From NCBI GenBank assembly GCA_028867435.1, contig JAGWGI010000008.1, positions 1-45,937 of the forward strand: DNA of 45,937 bases, in the 5' to 3' direction. Under the pieces are notes generated by a model. The model was not told the origin of the DNA and made no database searches. It saw only the letters and a program-made list of their open reading frames with translations. Positions 15,679 to 24,544 of this stretch are shown piece by piece (within the stretch, counting starts at the first letter, position 1; every line of letters begins with the position of its first letter). This DNA is from Microcaldota archaeon. Its GTDB lineage: Archaea > Micrarchaeota > Micrarchaeia > Micrarchaeales > CABMGC01. Position numbers and translations under genes: made by a program.

Positions 15679-16566
15679 ATGGCACAAAGGCAGAGAGGAG
15701 AGGGGTTCCTGTGCTTTTCCGACATGGTTTCGGAGAAGAATCCAAGTGCGAAGGTCAATGAGGACAGGGCTTATGTTGGAAAAAGGATGGCATGGGTCAT
15801 AGATGGTGCCACGCCGCTTGGTGTGAAGAATTATACTAAAACCGCGAGTGATACGGAATGGATTGCGGAAAGATTGAACAGAGAGTTTCTTAAGGCTGAT
15901 CAGGGTGGGGAGAGGTGGCCTGCCACTGTGCTTGAGAATGCAGCAGTGAAGATACGCCAGGAGTTCTTTAGGGTTTCTGGATTGAATGAGCTCCCGCCAC
16001 CAGCTATGATGCCAAGCTCTCAGGTGGCTATGCTCATGTGGGAAGAGGATGAGAGGAAACTTAGATACTTGATGTTGGGGGATTCTAGGATAGCTATAAG
16101 TACACCAAAAATTACCGTTGAACTTGCAGACAATAGGCTGCAACGCTTCGACGCAGAGGCAATAGCAGAGATGTACAAGCTGCAGAAGACGCTAGGCATC
16201 AGCCATTTAGAGGCCAGGAAGAAGATCGACAGCATAGTTATCGATAACCGCGCACTGATGAACAGGAAGGACACCTACTGGATGTTCGTACCAGATAAAA
16301 AGGCAGTGGAGCATGTGCGCATTGGGAACATAGATGTAGAGGAGAAAATGAAGGTTATTATTTCGTCTGACGGGTTCTATGGCGCGATAGGAAACATGCC
16401 AGGGATAGAATCTTGGGAGGCAATGTTCAAAGAGCTTGAAAGAACCGACCTAAAAGGCATGCTTGCCAGGATAAGGAGGTATGAGGAGAGCGATTCCGAG
16501 TGCCGGGAGTTCCCAAGGTTCAAGAAGCACGACGACGCGTCTGCAGTGCTTCTAGAATTCCAATGA
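15679..16566 (+). CDS. PP2C-family protein serine/threonine phosphatase
   Basis: A 295-residue metal-dependent phosphatase. The family's metal-binding motifs appear in order: VNEDRAYVG near residue 27, VIDGATPLG near 39, LGDSRIAI near 135, ISSDGFY near 228, and KKHDDASAVLLEF at the very end. The region between residues 150 and 215 is helical and looks like an insertion. It probably removes phosphate from Ser/Thr of cellular proteins; the partner kinase is not identified. PP2C is uncommon in archaea. Alone on the plus strand, converging on secY with stops 10 bases apart. Confidence 0.82.
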   Translation: MAQRQRGEGFLCFSDMVSEKNPSAKVNEDRAYVGKRMAWVIDGATPLGVKNYTKTASDTEWIAERLNREFLKADQGGERWPATVLENAAVKIRQEFFRVSGLNELPPPAMMPSSQVAMLMWEEDERKLRYLMLGDSRIAISTPKITVELADNRLQRFDAEAIAEMYKLQKTLGISHLEARKKIDSIVIDNRALMNRKDTYWMFVPDKKAVEHVRIGNIDVEEKMKVIISSDGFYGAIGNMPGIESWEAMFKELERTDLKGMLARIRRYEESDSECREFPRFKKHDDASAVLLEFQ

Positions 16567-16576
16567 GATGTGACGC

Positions 16577-17917
16577 TCACTTTTTAACTAAAATATTGTA
16601 GATTGTGTACAGCGAGACGGCACCGAATAGAAAACCACCGGTATAGCTTCCTGATATGATAGTTGCGCCATAAATGAGTGCAAGCGCAACTAGATCCTTG
16701 TTTATAATGCCCAACACCTTGGCTTTGGTATGGCCATTGGCGCCGTATATTTCGGTGAGCCTTGTATTTACTTTTTCTTTGCTAATGCCCATCATTGAGA
16801 TTAAAATTCTACTGAAGATTATTGTCAATAGTATCAAAGTGGTAAGATAGATTATGACGTGTGCCATCTCTGGGATGGCTAAGCTTTGACCGTTTGGTAG
16901 GAGTAAAGCCGATGTATGAGATGAAAGGTAAGTGAGATATGCGGAGATGCTCCCCACGCCATAAGGTAGCGGATACGCAAGAGGGAACAGAGGTGCAGCC
17001 AAGTAGAGTATTCCGCCTGTCAGGTAGGGCTGTATATACGGGGTAGGCTTCGAATATTGGGCTATAAATTGAGCAGTGCTGGAATTCCCTAATAATCCCG
17101 CCCAAATGGGCAGGATAAGTAACAGGCTTGATGCCAGTAGGATTGGCAGAAACAGTGCAAACATCCTGCTTAGCGGCTGTTTCCAATTGTCGCCACGGAC
17201 TATAAATGCTGAGAACGTTTCGCCTATTTTTTGCTTGTATATCCAGATTATTAGCCACATTAAGATAATTGTGACTACTACTGGAACGAATGCTTGAATC
17301 TCGTTTGATATCGAAAGTGCACCGCGACTGACTAATGCGGCGGCGGCACTGCTAAACCCTATGGTTGTTGCATATAGGAAAAGAGAGTAGATTATTCCAA
17401 TTGCAAAGAAGATCAGAAGTCCGCTCCCTATCAAGCCATACTTACACTCTATTTCATCTAGATATATTAGAGACAGGCCACCGGCAAAAAGTAAGACAGT
17501 AGCTATAGGCAAGGATCCAAGAAGTACTGGGAACAAAGTAATGAAAAGGAGTAAGCATATTGCCAGAATCTTTCTTAGAACCACAAACCTTCTATTCTGC
17601 TCTGGATCTTTCAAGTCAAACTTAAAGAATCTTGAACCGTTAAATAGCATTAGAAAAATTACCGATCCAACAAGCGCAGAGATACCGACACCGCCAAGTG
17701 CATCGTATGCCCTTCCAGTCAGTATTGAATTTACTAGTGAACCCTCTGAACTGATTGTTAGGGGTCCGCCATATATGGCAGATGCAGGAATTACGATAAG
17801 GATTGCTGAGATGGCGGCCACTGCGATTGTCCACTTAAGCCTTTGTTCCCTGGTGAGTTCTCCTTTTGGACCCCTGATTTTTGGCAGTATCGAATCAATC
17901 AGATCTAATAATGACAT
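16577..17917 (-). CDS. secY: Protein translocase subunit SecY
   Basis: A 446-residue protein with about ten membrane helices forming the protein-conducting channel. The N-terminus LIDSILPKIRGPKGELTREQ leads into LKWTIAV, as in archaeal SecY. The pattern FFKFDLKDPEQNRRF after helix 2 and ATVLLFAGGLSLIYLDEIECKYG in helix 4/5 (split here) are SecY landmarks. It is quite diverged and lies outside any ribosomal operon, where secY usually sits after rpl15. It could be the only SecY or a second copy; the window cannot tell. polX starts 7 bases upstream on the same strand, giving a polX-secY operon. Confidence 0.85.
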   Translation of the reverse strand: MSLLDLIDSILPKIRGPKGELTREQRLKWTIAVAAISAILIVIPASAIYGGPLTISSEGSLVNSILTGRAYDALGGVGISALVGSVIFLMLFNGSRFFKFDLKDPEQNRRFVVLRKILAICLLLFITLFPVLLGSLPIATVLLFAGGLSLIYLDEIECKYGLIGSGLLIFFAIGIIYSLFLYATTIGFSSAAAALVSRGALSISNEIQAFVPVVVTIILMWLIIWIYKQKIGETFSAFIVRGDNWKQPLSRMFALFLPILLASSLLLILPIWAGLLGNSSTAQFIAQYSKPTPYIQPYLTGGILYLAAPLFPLAYPLPYGVGSISAYLTYLSSHTSALLLPNGQSLAIPEMAHVIIYLTTLILLTIIFSRILISMMGISKEKVNTRLTEIYGANGHTKAKVLGIINKDLVALALIYGATIISGSYTGGFLFGAVSLYTIYNILVKK

Positions 17918-17923
17918 GCGGAA

Positions 17924-19651
17924 TCATCTGTTTAGAAACTTCAAGAACTTATCGATTGCAAGAGTGTTGATTACATCGCCTTTCGTTATCCATCCCCTTT
18001 GCGCAGTTCCAATCCCATAGCGCATCATCTCCATGTGCGCAGTCTGGTGTGCATCGGTATCTATCGCAAACTTCAGCCCGTAGCCTCTTGCCCTTATGAT
18101 GTTCTCATCGTTTAAATCCAGCCTTTCTGGGCGCGAGTTTATCTCCATCACCACATTGTTCTCTTTTGCAGACTCGAAAACTTTATCCAGATCAAGCTGG
18201 ACTGGCTCTCTCTGGTTTATCAACCTTGCGGTGGGGTGCCCGAAAATCCTAACATATCCAGACTCGAATGCCCTCATCACCCTCTTCGTCTGGTCTTCTT
18301 TTGGCAAATTGAAGCTTGAATGGATAGAACAAAGAGCATAGTCCATTTTGTCCAGAGTCTTGCTGGAGAGGTCAAGCGTACCGTCCTTTAGTATATCGAC
18401 CTCGCCGCTTTTGAGTACCTTTATTTTGCCATCAAGCTTGTCGTTTGCCTTGTCTATCTGCGCAAAGTAGTTCACAAACTTCTTGTCGTCCATGCCGCCC
18501 GTCTGGTACTCGCTCTTGGAATGATCTGTGAGGCCTATGTATTCGTAGCCAAGTGAGGCCGCCTTCTCAGCCATCTCCTCTATTGTGTTGATGCCATCTG
18601 TGAACTTGGTATGCGTATGCAGGTCGCCTTTCATGTCAGTTGGGGCTATCAGTTTGGGGAGCTTGTGGTGAATGGCAAGATCCACTTCCCCTCTTGCCTC
18701 CCTCATCTCCGGCACTATGTAATCAAGGCCGAGCTTGCCATATATCTCCTCCTCTGTCCTGCTCACAATCTTCTTCCCGTTCTTGTCAGAGAGCTGGTAT
18801 TCGTTTAGGCTGTAGCCTTTTCTCACTGCAATCTGCCTTACCTGCACGCCGTGGTCCTTGCTGCCTGTGAAGTACTGGAGACCAGCCCCGAAGCTGTCCT
18901 TCTCAATTATCCGAAAGTCGCAATTGATGCCCATCTTGAGCACTACCGAGATTTTAGTAGGCCCTTTTGCAATTATGCTATCAACTTCACCCATCTTGGC
19001 GATGGCCTCTTCCACCTTTGAGGGGTCTTCGGAAACTATGAGTATGTCAAGATCCCCTACGGTCTCCTTCATCCTCCTTGCCGAGCCTGCGACTACAGCA
19101 TTCTCCACAGTTTTTGATGCTTTGAGCTGCTTGACTAGCGCTTCTGCAACCGGAAGCGCAACGCCCAGAAGCTGCCTGCCACCGCTCTTCTCAAGAAACT
19201 CTATCCCTTTTGTTATATCCTGCTCACTCTTCTCTCCGAATCCATCAATGTCGCGGACTCTGTGCTTTGCTATCGCCTTCCTCAGATCGTCCATGTTCCT
19301 AACTCCTAGGGCCTTGTAGAGTTTGAATGCCTTTCTGGCACCCATTCCCTGTATCTTGGTGAGAGCTGCAAAGTCTATCGGATACTTTTTCTTGAGTTCG
19401 TCGTACTTCTTTATCTTCCCCTTCTCTACGAATTCTATTATGTGGGAGGCGATGGTCTTTCCGACGCCCGGAAGCTTCCTGAGTCCCTCCTCCCCCTCCT
19501 TCTTGAAGATTTCCTCAACTTCCTGTTGCATTGTCTCGAGCGTCTGTGCGGCCTTCCTGTACGCCCTGACTTCAAAAAATAGGTTTTCCCCCTCGAGGTC
19601 GAGCATACTCGCAATCTCTTCCAGGATCTCTGCGAGGCGCTTGTTTGACAT
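17924..19651 (-). CDS. polX: DNA polymerase/3'-5' exonuclease PolX with PHP domain
   Basis: Family-X repair polymerase, 575 residues, full length. Two helix-hairpin-helix segments (LPGVGKTIASHI near 60; IQGMGARKAFKLYKAL near 98) hold DNA. The nucleotidyltransferase core has GSARRMKETVGDLDILI at about 180-196 with the metal-binding Asp pair. The PHP phosphoesterase domain begins with GDLHTHTKFTDG near 345 and continues with GLTDHS, SGEVDI, FGHPTA, EINSRPERLD and IDTDAHQ, all metal-ligand motifs, all present. It should both fill short gaps and trim ends in base-excision repair. The gene is followed by secY 7 bases on. Confidence 0.95.
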   Translation of the reverse strand: MSNKRLAEILEEIASMLDLEGENLFFEVRAYRKAAQTLETMQQEVEEIFKKEGEEGLRKLPGVGKTIASHIIEFVEKGKIKKYDELKKKYPIDFAALTKIQGMGARKAFKLYKALGVRNMDDLRKAIAKHRVRDIDGFGEKSEQDITKGIEFLEKSGGRQLLGVALPVAEALVKQLKASKTVENAVVAGSARRMKETVGDLDILIVSEDPSKVEEAIAKMGEVDSIIAKGPTKISVVLKMGINCDFRIIEKDSFGAGLQYFTGSKDHGVQVRQIAVRKGYSLNEYQLSDKNGKKIVSRTEEEIYGKLGLDYIVPEMREARGEVDLAIHHKLPKLIAPTDMKGDLHTHTKFTDGINTIEEMAEKAASLGYEYIGLTDHSKSEYQTGGMDDKKFVNYFAQIDKANDKLDGKIKVLKSGEVDILKDGTLDLSSKTLDKMDYALCSIHSSFNLPKEDQTKRVMRAFESGYVRIFGHPTARLINQREPVQLDLDKVFESAKENNVVMEINSRPERLDLNDENIIRARGYGLKFAIDTDAHQTAHMEMMRYGIGTAQRGWITKGDVINTLAIDKFLKFLNR

Positions 19652-19736
19652 GGATTAGGTATCGGAATAAACAATTAAAATACTTCAATCGTTCGGAGAT
19701 TGAGTTTGGCAGTACATAATGGCATCAGTCGGCTAG

Positions 19737-20078
19737 CTATATCACGCGCTCGCCCTTGCCATTCTCAGGGCAACTCTTGTCCCACGCCGATCTCTCTCGC
19801 GCCATAAATTCAGGCAGCAACAGTTCAACTAGGTCGTATCTCAACTTGACGAGCCTTACCCTATTTGAATCTCCGTTAAGCTTGTCGTCCTTCTTATTGT
19901 AAAGCCTTCTGAACTCCTCTATCATGGCTTCCTTGCCATTTAGTGCAGATAGGGCAAGACCCGTTGCAGCTGTATTTTCTTTGCAAATCACGCCCCTAAG
20001 GTACGTGAGTGCCGAATCTGTTGCCTTCTCCTTCACTACTCTCTCTACATGCTCCCTTGAAAGTATTATCTTTTCCAT
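19737..20078 (-). CDS. Unknown small protein coupled to prephenate dehydratase
   Basis: About 113 residues, mostly helical and highly charged. Not recognised. The ATG at 20078 is preferred because AAGGAGAT lies just upstream and the pheA stop is at 20080-20082; an in-frame start at 20108 would overlap pheA. The sequence starts MEKIILSREHVERVV. A helix LVKLRYDLVELLLPEFMARE lies late in the protein. Size and helicity recall chorismate mutase domains, but I cannot see the active-site residues, so that is only a guess from context. Confidence 0.55.
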   Translation of the reverse strand: MEKIILSREHVERVVKEKATDSALTYLRGVICKENTAATGLALSALNGKEAMIEEFRRLYNKKDDKLNGDSNRVRLVKLRYDLVELLLPEFMARERSAWDKSCPENGKGERVI

Positions 20079-20079
20079 T

Positions 20080-20922
20080 TCAATCTCCTTTATCAAAAGT
20101 CTTGGCATACTGCTCTGCCATTGGGTATGAGCCCAGAATCTTCACCCATGAAGACCTTTCGGCAAGATCATCAAGCGCATCGCCGATTCTGTTGTCATGG
20201 TTATGCCCTTCGATGTCTATGTAGAAAAGGTATTCCCAGGGTTTGCCAGGCGCTGGCATGGATTCTATTCTGGTAATATTTATTCCGCCAAGGGAAACGA
20301 GTGCGCTGGCGAGTGCATGTGGCTTGTGGGGCAACGACACTATCAGAGAGGTCTTGTCGTTTCTTGTGGGCATCGCAATTATATCCGCCGCTCCAAGGAT
20401 TATGAAACGTGTAGTATTTGATACGTCGTCTTCTATATCCCTCTGAAGGATCTTCAACCCATAAAGTTCAGCGGCTCTCTCACTTGCTATAGCTGCGGCG
20501 TAGGTAAGCTTCTCTTCGCTTACTATTTTCGCGGAACCTGCGGTATTGTACATTGGCGCAGTCTTGAAACCATGCCTATCGATGAAACTGCTGCATTGGC
20601 CCAGAGCCTGTGGGTGCGAATATACGACCCTCACCTCTTCCATGCTTACGCCGTTTCTCGCCATCAGGCAATGGTGTACATCCACATACACCTCGCCCAC
20701 TATCGATAACCCGTTTCTGAGCAGCAGCCTGTGGGTGTCGTTTACACTGCTCTCTATGGAGTTTTCCAGTGGCACTATCCCATACTCTGCCTTTCCTTCA
20801 CTTACTTTATCAAAGACCTTTGAGAATGTAGGGACATTAGAAAGTTTTGCCTGCCAACCAAGCCTCTTCAAATAGCTAATGGCAGCAATCTCGCTGTAGG
20901 CTCCGCGTTCTCCTTGGTAAAC
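20080..20922 (-). CDS. pheA: Prephenate dehydratase, start codon unclear
   Basis: Converts prephenate to phenylpyruvate for phenylalanine synthesis. The catalytic domain has GIVPLENSIESSVNDT and the family signature NTTRFIILG. A C-terminal ACT domain (HKPHALASAL, then ITRIESMPAPGKPWEY) senses phenylalanine. The first in-frame usual start, TTG at 20871, would cut off conserved sequence: the frame upstream reads VYQGERGAYSEIAAISYL, the standard start of the enzyme, from about 20922. That frame is open to a TAG at 20983-20985 with no ATG, GTG or TTG before 20871. Either an ATT is used, or there is a frameshift or sequence error. The feature is drawn to the edge of homology. Confidence 0.85.
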   Translation of the reverse strand, partial: VYQGERGAYSEIAAISYLKRLGWQAKLSNVPTFSKVFDKVSEGKAEYGIVPLENSIESSVNDTHRLLLRNGLSIVGEVYVDVHHCLMARNGVSMEEVRVVYSHPQALGQCSSFIDRHGFKTAPMYNTAGSAKIVSEEKLTYAAAIASERAAELYGLKILQRDIEDDVSNTTRFIILGAADIIAMPTRNDKTSLIVSLPHKPHALASALVSLGGINITRIESMPAPGKPWEYLFYIDIEGHNHDNRIGDALDDLAERSSWVKILGSYPMAEQYAKTFDKGD

Positions 20923-21146
20923 TAACGTTGGCCTAGAATTAGCCTTGGGGATAATGTTGCTGTAAATTCCATGGCACCACTGCTATTGAAATAATTACAT
21001 TTATTCTGCTATTTAAGCCTTTTCTCCAAACTAGGTTTTGGACAAAAAGCCGACCAGTCACACTCGACCGTCTTCTTTGCAATCTTGGTCATTGCCCCTA
21101 AGATTAAGCATCATTTCGTGGAGCATGGGTGCACAAGGAAGTTTGC

Positions 21147-22262
21147 CTAAAGGCACCATCTCTTGATAATGGATCTATAAGTTTCTGTGGCTCTTTTCAG
21201 GTTGGCAATGCTTACGCTCTCATTGGGATCATGGCTCCACCTGCTCTCACCCGGTCCGTATACAACACACTCGATGCCCGCAATGCGTCCGTATAATTCC
21301 GCTTCGGTGTATGTTCTGGCGTAGTAGGTCTCGGCTTTTGTTAGTCCGATTAGCCATTTTACCAGTTTTGAGTTTGGGTCGATTTTATACGGTTCTCTCG
21401 CCACCTTTATCTCTATCCTTGCATCATTATCATGCCTTTTTGCAATTTTTTTAATCTGCTCGAAAGCGGCTGCCGTCTTACTGCCTTGAGCCACCCTTTT
21501 GTCTATATGCACCTCGCAGTAATCTGGAATGACGTTTCCCGCCACCCCCCCATTTATCCTTGTGACTGCAATTGTGTCCTTCTCTTCTCTTTTGTCAACC
21601 TCAACCGCTTCGCGAGCCTTTCCAATCTCCTGCACAAATGATGCAGCCTTGTATATTGCATTGTCCCCCAACCATGGCGAAGAGCCATGAGCCATCTTAC
21701 CAGTGAAGCCAACCTTGACCCCCAATATGCCTTTTTGCCCCAATCGTATCTTTAGCCCGCTAGGTTCGGCTATTATTCCATACTTAACTCCTTTGAATAG
21801 GCGCTTTCTCTTGCTAAGCAAATACGTAGATCCCTTAAATTTAGATTCCTCATCCGCAACGAATACTAGAAGCAACCTTCTCCTAAAGTTCTCTGTATCT
21901 ATTCCTTCAAGAGATGCAAGTATTGATGCAACTGCGCCCTTCATGTCGGCTGCGCCCCTTCCGTATATCCGCCCCGCCTTTACTGACGCCAAATTTCCCA
22001 GCCTGTTGCTAGGGAATGGTACAGTATCAATATGACCGTTGAGCATAATGCCCTCGCCTTTCCCTATGCCTGCAACAATATTCGCCCTGCCTGGAGCAAA
22101 CTCGATAATCTCTGAGCGTATTCCCAAGCCTTTCAAGTAGCTGCGCATATACCGCGCCGCCTCAACCTCCCTGCCTGGTGGATTCTCGGTGTTTATGTTG
22201 ATTAGCTCTTTGGTTAGCCTTACCACTGTTGGCTCGCTACTTTTCATGCTGATAGATTGCAT
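21147..22262 (-). CDS. M20-family metallopeptidase (ArgE/DapE/ACY1)
   Basis: A 371-residue zinc hydrolase of the deacetylase/desuccinylase group. Metal and catalytic motifs are intact: NGHIDTVPF, GRGAADMKGA, ADEESKFKG and EPSG in the first half, then GKMAHGSSPW in the dimerisation domain and WSHDPNES with a late metal His. Substrate cannot be told from sequence: acetylornithine, succinyl-diaminopimelate and dipeptides are all options. ATG 22262 is used; ATG 22247 is possible. A GNAT gene ends 6 bases upstream, so an acetyltransferase and a deacylase are co-transcribed. Compare the decayed M20 gene at 11068. Confidence 0.85.
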   Translation of the reverse strand: MQSISMKSSEPTVVRLTKELININTENPPGREVEAARYMRSYLKGLGIRSEIIEFAPGRANIVAGIGKGEGIMLNGHIDTVPFPSNRLGNLASVKAGRIYGRGAADMKGAVASILASLEGIDTENFRRRLLLVFVADEESKFKGSTYLLSKRKRLFKGVKYGIIAEPSGLKIRLGQKGILGVKVGFTGKMAHGSSPWLGDNAIYKAASFVQEIGKAREAVEVDKREEKDTIAVTRINGGVAGNVIPDYCEVHIDKRVAQGSKTAAAFEQIKKIAKRHDNDARIEIKVAREPYKIDPNSKLVKWLIGLTKAETYYARTYTEAELYGRIAGIECVVYGPGESRWSHDPNESVSIANLKRATETYRSIIKRWCL

Positions 22263-22268
22263 GCAATT

Positions 22269-23003
22269 TTATATAAAATCGAGCTTTGCAGCAACCATCA
22301 GCGCATCTCCACGGACTTGATTCAGCCCTATTTCACCGAACCTGCGAAGTATTTTCATGGCTAAGGGATCTGTTTGGTCTGAGGTGTAAAGCCCAAGCTT
22401 GCCTTCATGATAAGCCTGCTTGCAAAGCCCGGTCAACTCGACATCGGCATTGTGTTTCTGGATGTTCTTTGCCCTAAGCGCATCAAATATTTTCCTGTTA
22501 GTTTCTGATGCCGTGTAATCCTCGTCTATGGGCAATAGTGCCTTTGGCTTGAGGCCATAAAGCATTTTTATCAAGTTAGGGTTCTGTGTTCTTGCAGCTA
22601 CGATTCTGTTTTGTGAGGAAGCTGCGGCGTCCTGCACCAATACTCTTCCAAGACCAAGACCCTGATGCGAGAACCCTATAGATGCGACATATAGTATGTC
22701 ACCTGCTCCAGATGGTATGGTTTCAAACAATGCATACCCTATCCTTTCCTGCGTCCCCTCTTTGTGCACAAGGTACCCAAGGCTGATCTCGCCTAGCCTT
22801 GTCTCTACTTTTTCCGCTGGCCAGCCGCTTGGAGTCTCCGAATCCCCATAGAAAGCCTTACCAAAAATTCCCGAAATTTCTTTAGCAGCTTGTCTAATTC
22901 CTCCCTCCCTAAGTGATCTAGGCACGAATGCCAGAAGCTCGTATCTCATGCCGCTCGCTGCGATCACAGAAGACTTCTCAAAACCCTTGTTTGCAAAGGC
23001 CAT
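22269..23003 (-). CDS. GNAT-fold acetyltransferase
   Basis: A 244-residue protein with a GNAT domain in the middle. The acetyl-CoA loop reads HQGLGLGRVLVQDAA (about residues 128-142), preceded by the strand DILYVASIGF. The C-terminal 70 residues lie outside the usual fold. The acceptor is unknown. A strong AT-rich region separates it from the divergent LOG-like gene at 23176. It is the first gene of a pair with the M20 peptidase. Confidence 0.78.
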   Translation of the reverse strand: MAFANKGFEKSSVIAASGMRYELLAFVPRSLREGGIRQAAKEISGIFGKAFYGDSETPSGWPAEKVETRLGEISLGYLVHKEGTQERIGYALFETIPSGAGDILYVASIGFSHQGLGLGRVLVQDAAASSQNRIVAARTQNPNLIKMLYGLKPKALLPIDEDYTASETNRKIFDALRAKNIQKHNADVELTGLCKQAYHEGKLGLYTSDQTDPLAMKILRRFGEIGLNQVRGDALMVAAKLDFI

Positions 23004-23175
23004 AACATCATAACTTTTCCGTTTTCAGACTTTATAAATGAGATTCAGTTTTTGTACCGTATAAAAGGTCTTGCAATAAGCGCCAAAAAACGAAATATTG
23101 AAAATGTTTATAGAATATTCAGATTGCGCAATGTCCTAATTTGCAAAATCATGTTTTCCAGAAAGGTTTTTAGAT

Positions 23176-23742
23176 ATGGGAATGACAAATTCTCTCATGA
23201 GAAAATTGCAGATAGGCGTAATGGGTTCGGTCAGCGACCTTAAATACTCAAAAGCAGCAGAAAAGGCTGCAGAAGAACTGGGATATCTAATAGCCAATAG
23301 CGGTGCCATACTATTTTTTGGAGCAGAGAAGGATTATGATTCACTGTCAACTGCGGCTTGCAGGGGCGCGAAGAGGGCAAAGGGCACCACTGTTGGTGTC
23401 ACCTATGGAAAACATAAGAACATCTGGCAGAAGGACGCTGACGTAATAATACCTACAGGCCTTGAGCGGGGAGGGGGCCGTGAGCTCGTGCTTGTACTCG
23501 CGTGCGATGCAATAATCTCAATAAGTGGAGGTTCAGGCACACTCACGGAAATGGCCATAGCGTATCAGGCAGATATACCGATGGTTGCGCTGAAAGGGTA
23601 TGGGGGCTGGTCTGACGAATTGGCAGGCAGATTTTTCGATGGCAGGAGGAGAAGACAAGTGCTCATGGCCAAGACGCCGAAAAAGGCGGTGGATCTCGCG
23701 CTTGCAGAAGCTAAAAGATATGTGGCAAAGTATGGAAAATAG
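23176..23742 (+). CDS. LOG/TIGR00725-like Rossmann-fold protein
   Basis: 188 residues, similar to the SLOG (LOG, lysine-decarboxylase-like) group. LQIGVMGSVSD begins a Rossmann fold, GAILFFGAEKDYDSL follows, and ISGGSGTLTEMAIAYQ replaces the PGGxGTxxE motif of phosphoribohydrolases. The Ser in place of Pro and the loss of flanking residues are typical of the TIGR00725 subset, whose substrate is unknown (nucleotide binding is likely). ATG 23176 is drawn; ATG 23197 nearer the fold is also good. It converges with the HAD gene with no gap. Confidence 0.8.
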   Translation: MGMTNSLMRKLQIGVMGSVSDLKYSKAAEKAAEELGYLIANSGAILFFGAEKDYDSLSTAACRGAKRAKGTTVGVTYGKHKNIWQKDADVIIPTGLERGGGRELVLVLACDAIISISGGSGTLTEMAIAYQADIPMVALKGYGGWSDELAGRFFDGRRRRQVLMAKTPKKAVDLALAEAKRYVAKYGK

Positions 23743-24543
23743 CTACTTTAGGATTCTGTTATTGAGTATGTCATCAACTCCCATTGCGTAGCTGTATCTT
23801 GAAACGTAGTCTGCCTTCTCTTTTATTCTCTCCTTGGCATTTGAGAGGGTGTAGAACTTACCAACAGATCCTATCATCTCATCGCTCTCATCATCGCTTA
23901 TCATAATTACCTCGTAGCCCGCATACTTTACTTCAATTACCCTGCTTAGTGTAGAGGACTTGCTGCATGACTTGGGGTTTATGAGCACGTTTCCGTTTAT
24001 AGGTGAGGCCACCACATCGAAATCAGCCCCTAGGGAACTCACTTCAGTGGCAATAGCCCCTGCAACACGCTTCAGGAGTTCAAGATCTGTGACAAATTTT
24101 GCATCTTCTACTCTGCCTACGAACACACTCATGGTATATTTTCTGAATTTATTCGAAACGAAAAGTATCATGGCATCGCTCTTTTCGGGATTCTGCAGGA
24201 AGGCTACCGTGTCCCGAACAAGAAACTCGCTGCTAGGAAACTTCGATTTCAACATTTCCGGTATCCTCTGAGCAAGAGTTGCGATTTCCTCATTATTTGC
24301 ATACGATTCGAGTTGTTGCCCCGGGATCACTGAGAATGCGCCATTCTCTCCGATAATGAACCCATTAAGGCCGAATTTTTCGTATATGGGCATGAGGTCT
24401 TCTAGCGACCTGTTCGAATTGAGCGAGAAAATCGCGCCCTTGCTTTCTAGTGTTTTTATCGACTCGAAAATTGAATCGGAGTTCACCTTGTACCCTGCGT
24501 CTACCAGGGTACCATCAATATCGAGCAGTATTATAGTGCGCAT
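23743..24543 (-). CDS. HAD-superfamily phosphatase (tandem copy 2)
   Basis: A 266-residue HAD hydrolase with a C2B-type cap. LLDIDGTLVDAG gives the nucleophile Asp and acid/base Asp, LNSNRSLE is motif II, NPKSCSKSSTL holds the motif III Lys, and MISDDESDEM is motif IV. The closest recognisable relatives are Cof/SPP-type sugar phosphatases and archaeal phosphoglycolate phosphatase. ATG 24543 follows the upstream HAD stop by one base (GTG 24552 would overlap it). It is the last gene of the operon reading from 28648. Substrate unknown. Confidence 0.82.
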   Translation of the reverse strand: MRTIILLDIDGTLVDAGYKVNSDSIFESIKTLESKGAIFSLNSNRSLEDLMPIYEKFGLNGFIIGENGAFSVIPGQQLESYANNEEIATLAQRIPEMLKSKFPSSEFLVRDTVAFLQNPEKSDAMILFVSNKFRKYTMSVFVGRVEDAKFVTDLELLKRVAGAIATEVSSLGADFDVVASPINGNVLINPKSCSKSSTLSRVIEVKYAGYEVIMISDDESDEMIGSVGKFYTLSNAKERIKEKADYVSRYSYAMGVDDILNNRILK

Positions 24544-24544
24544 T

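Noticed and set aside
21000-21146. Short minus-strand frame beginning MLHEMMLNL between pheA and the M20 gene
   Set aside because: Only about 22 codons, no ribosome-binding site or homology. It is treated as intergenic.
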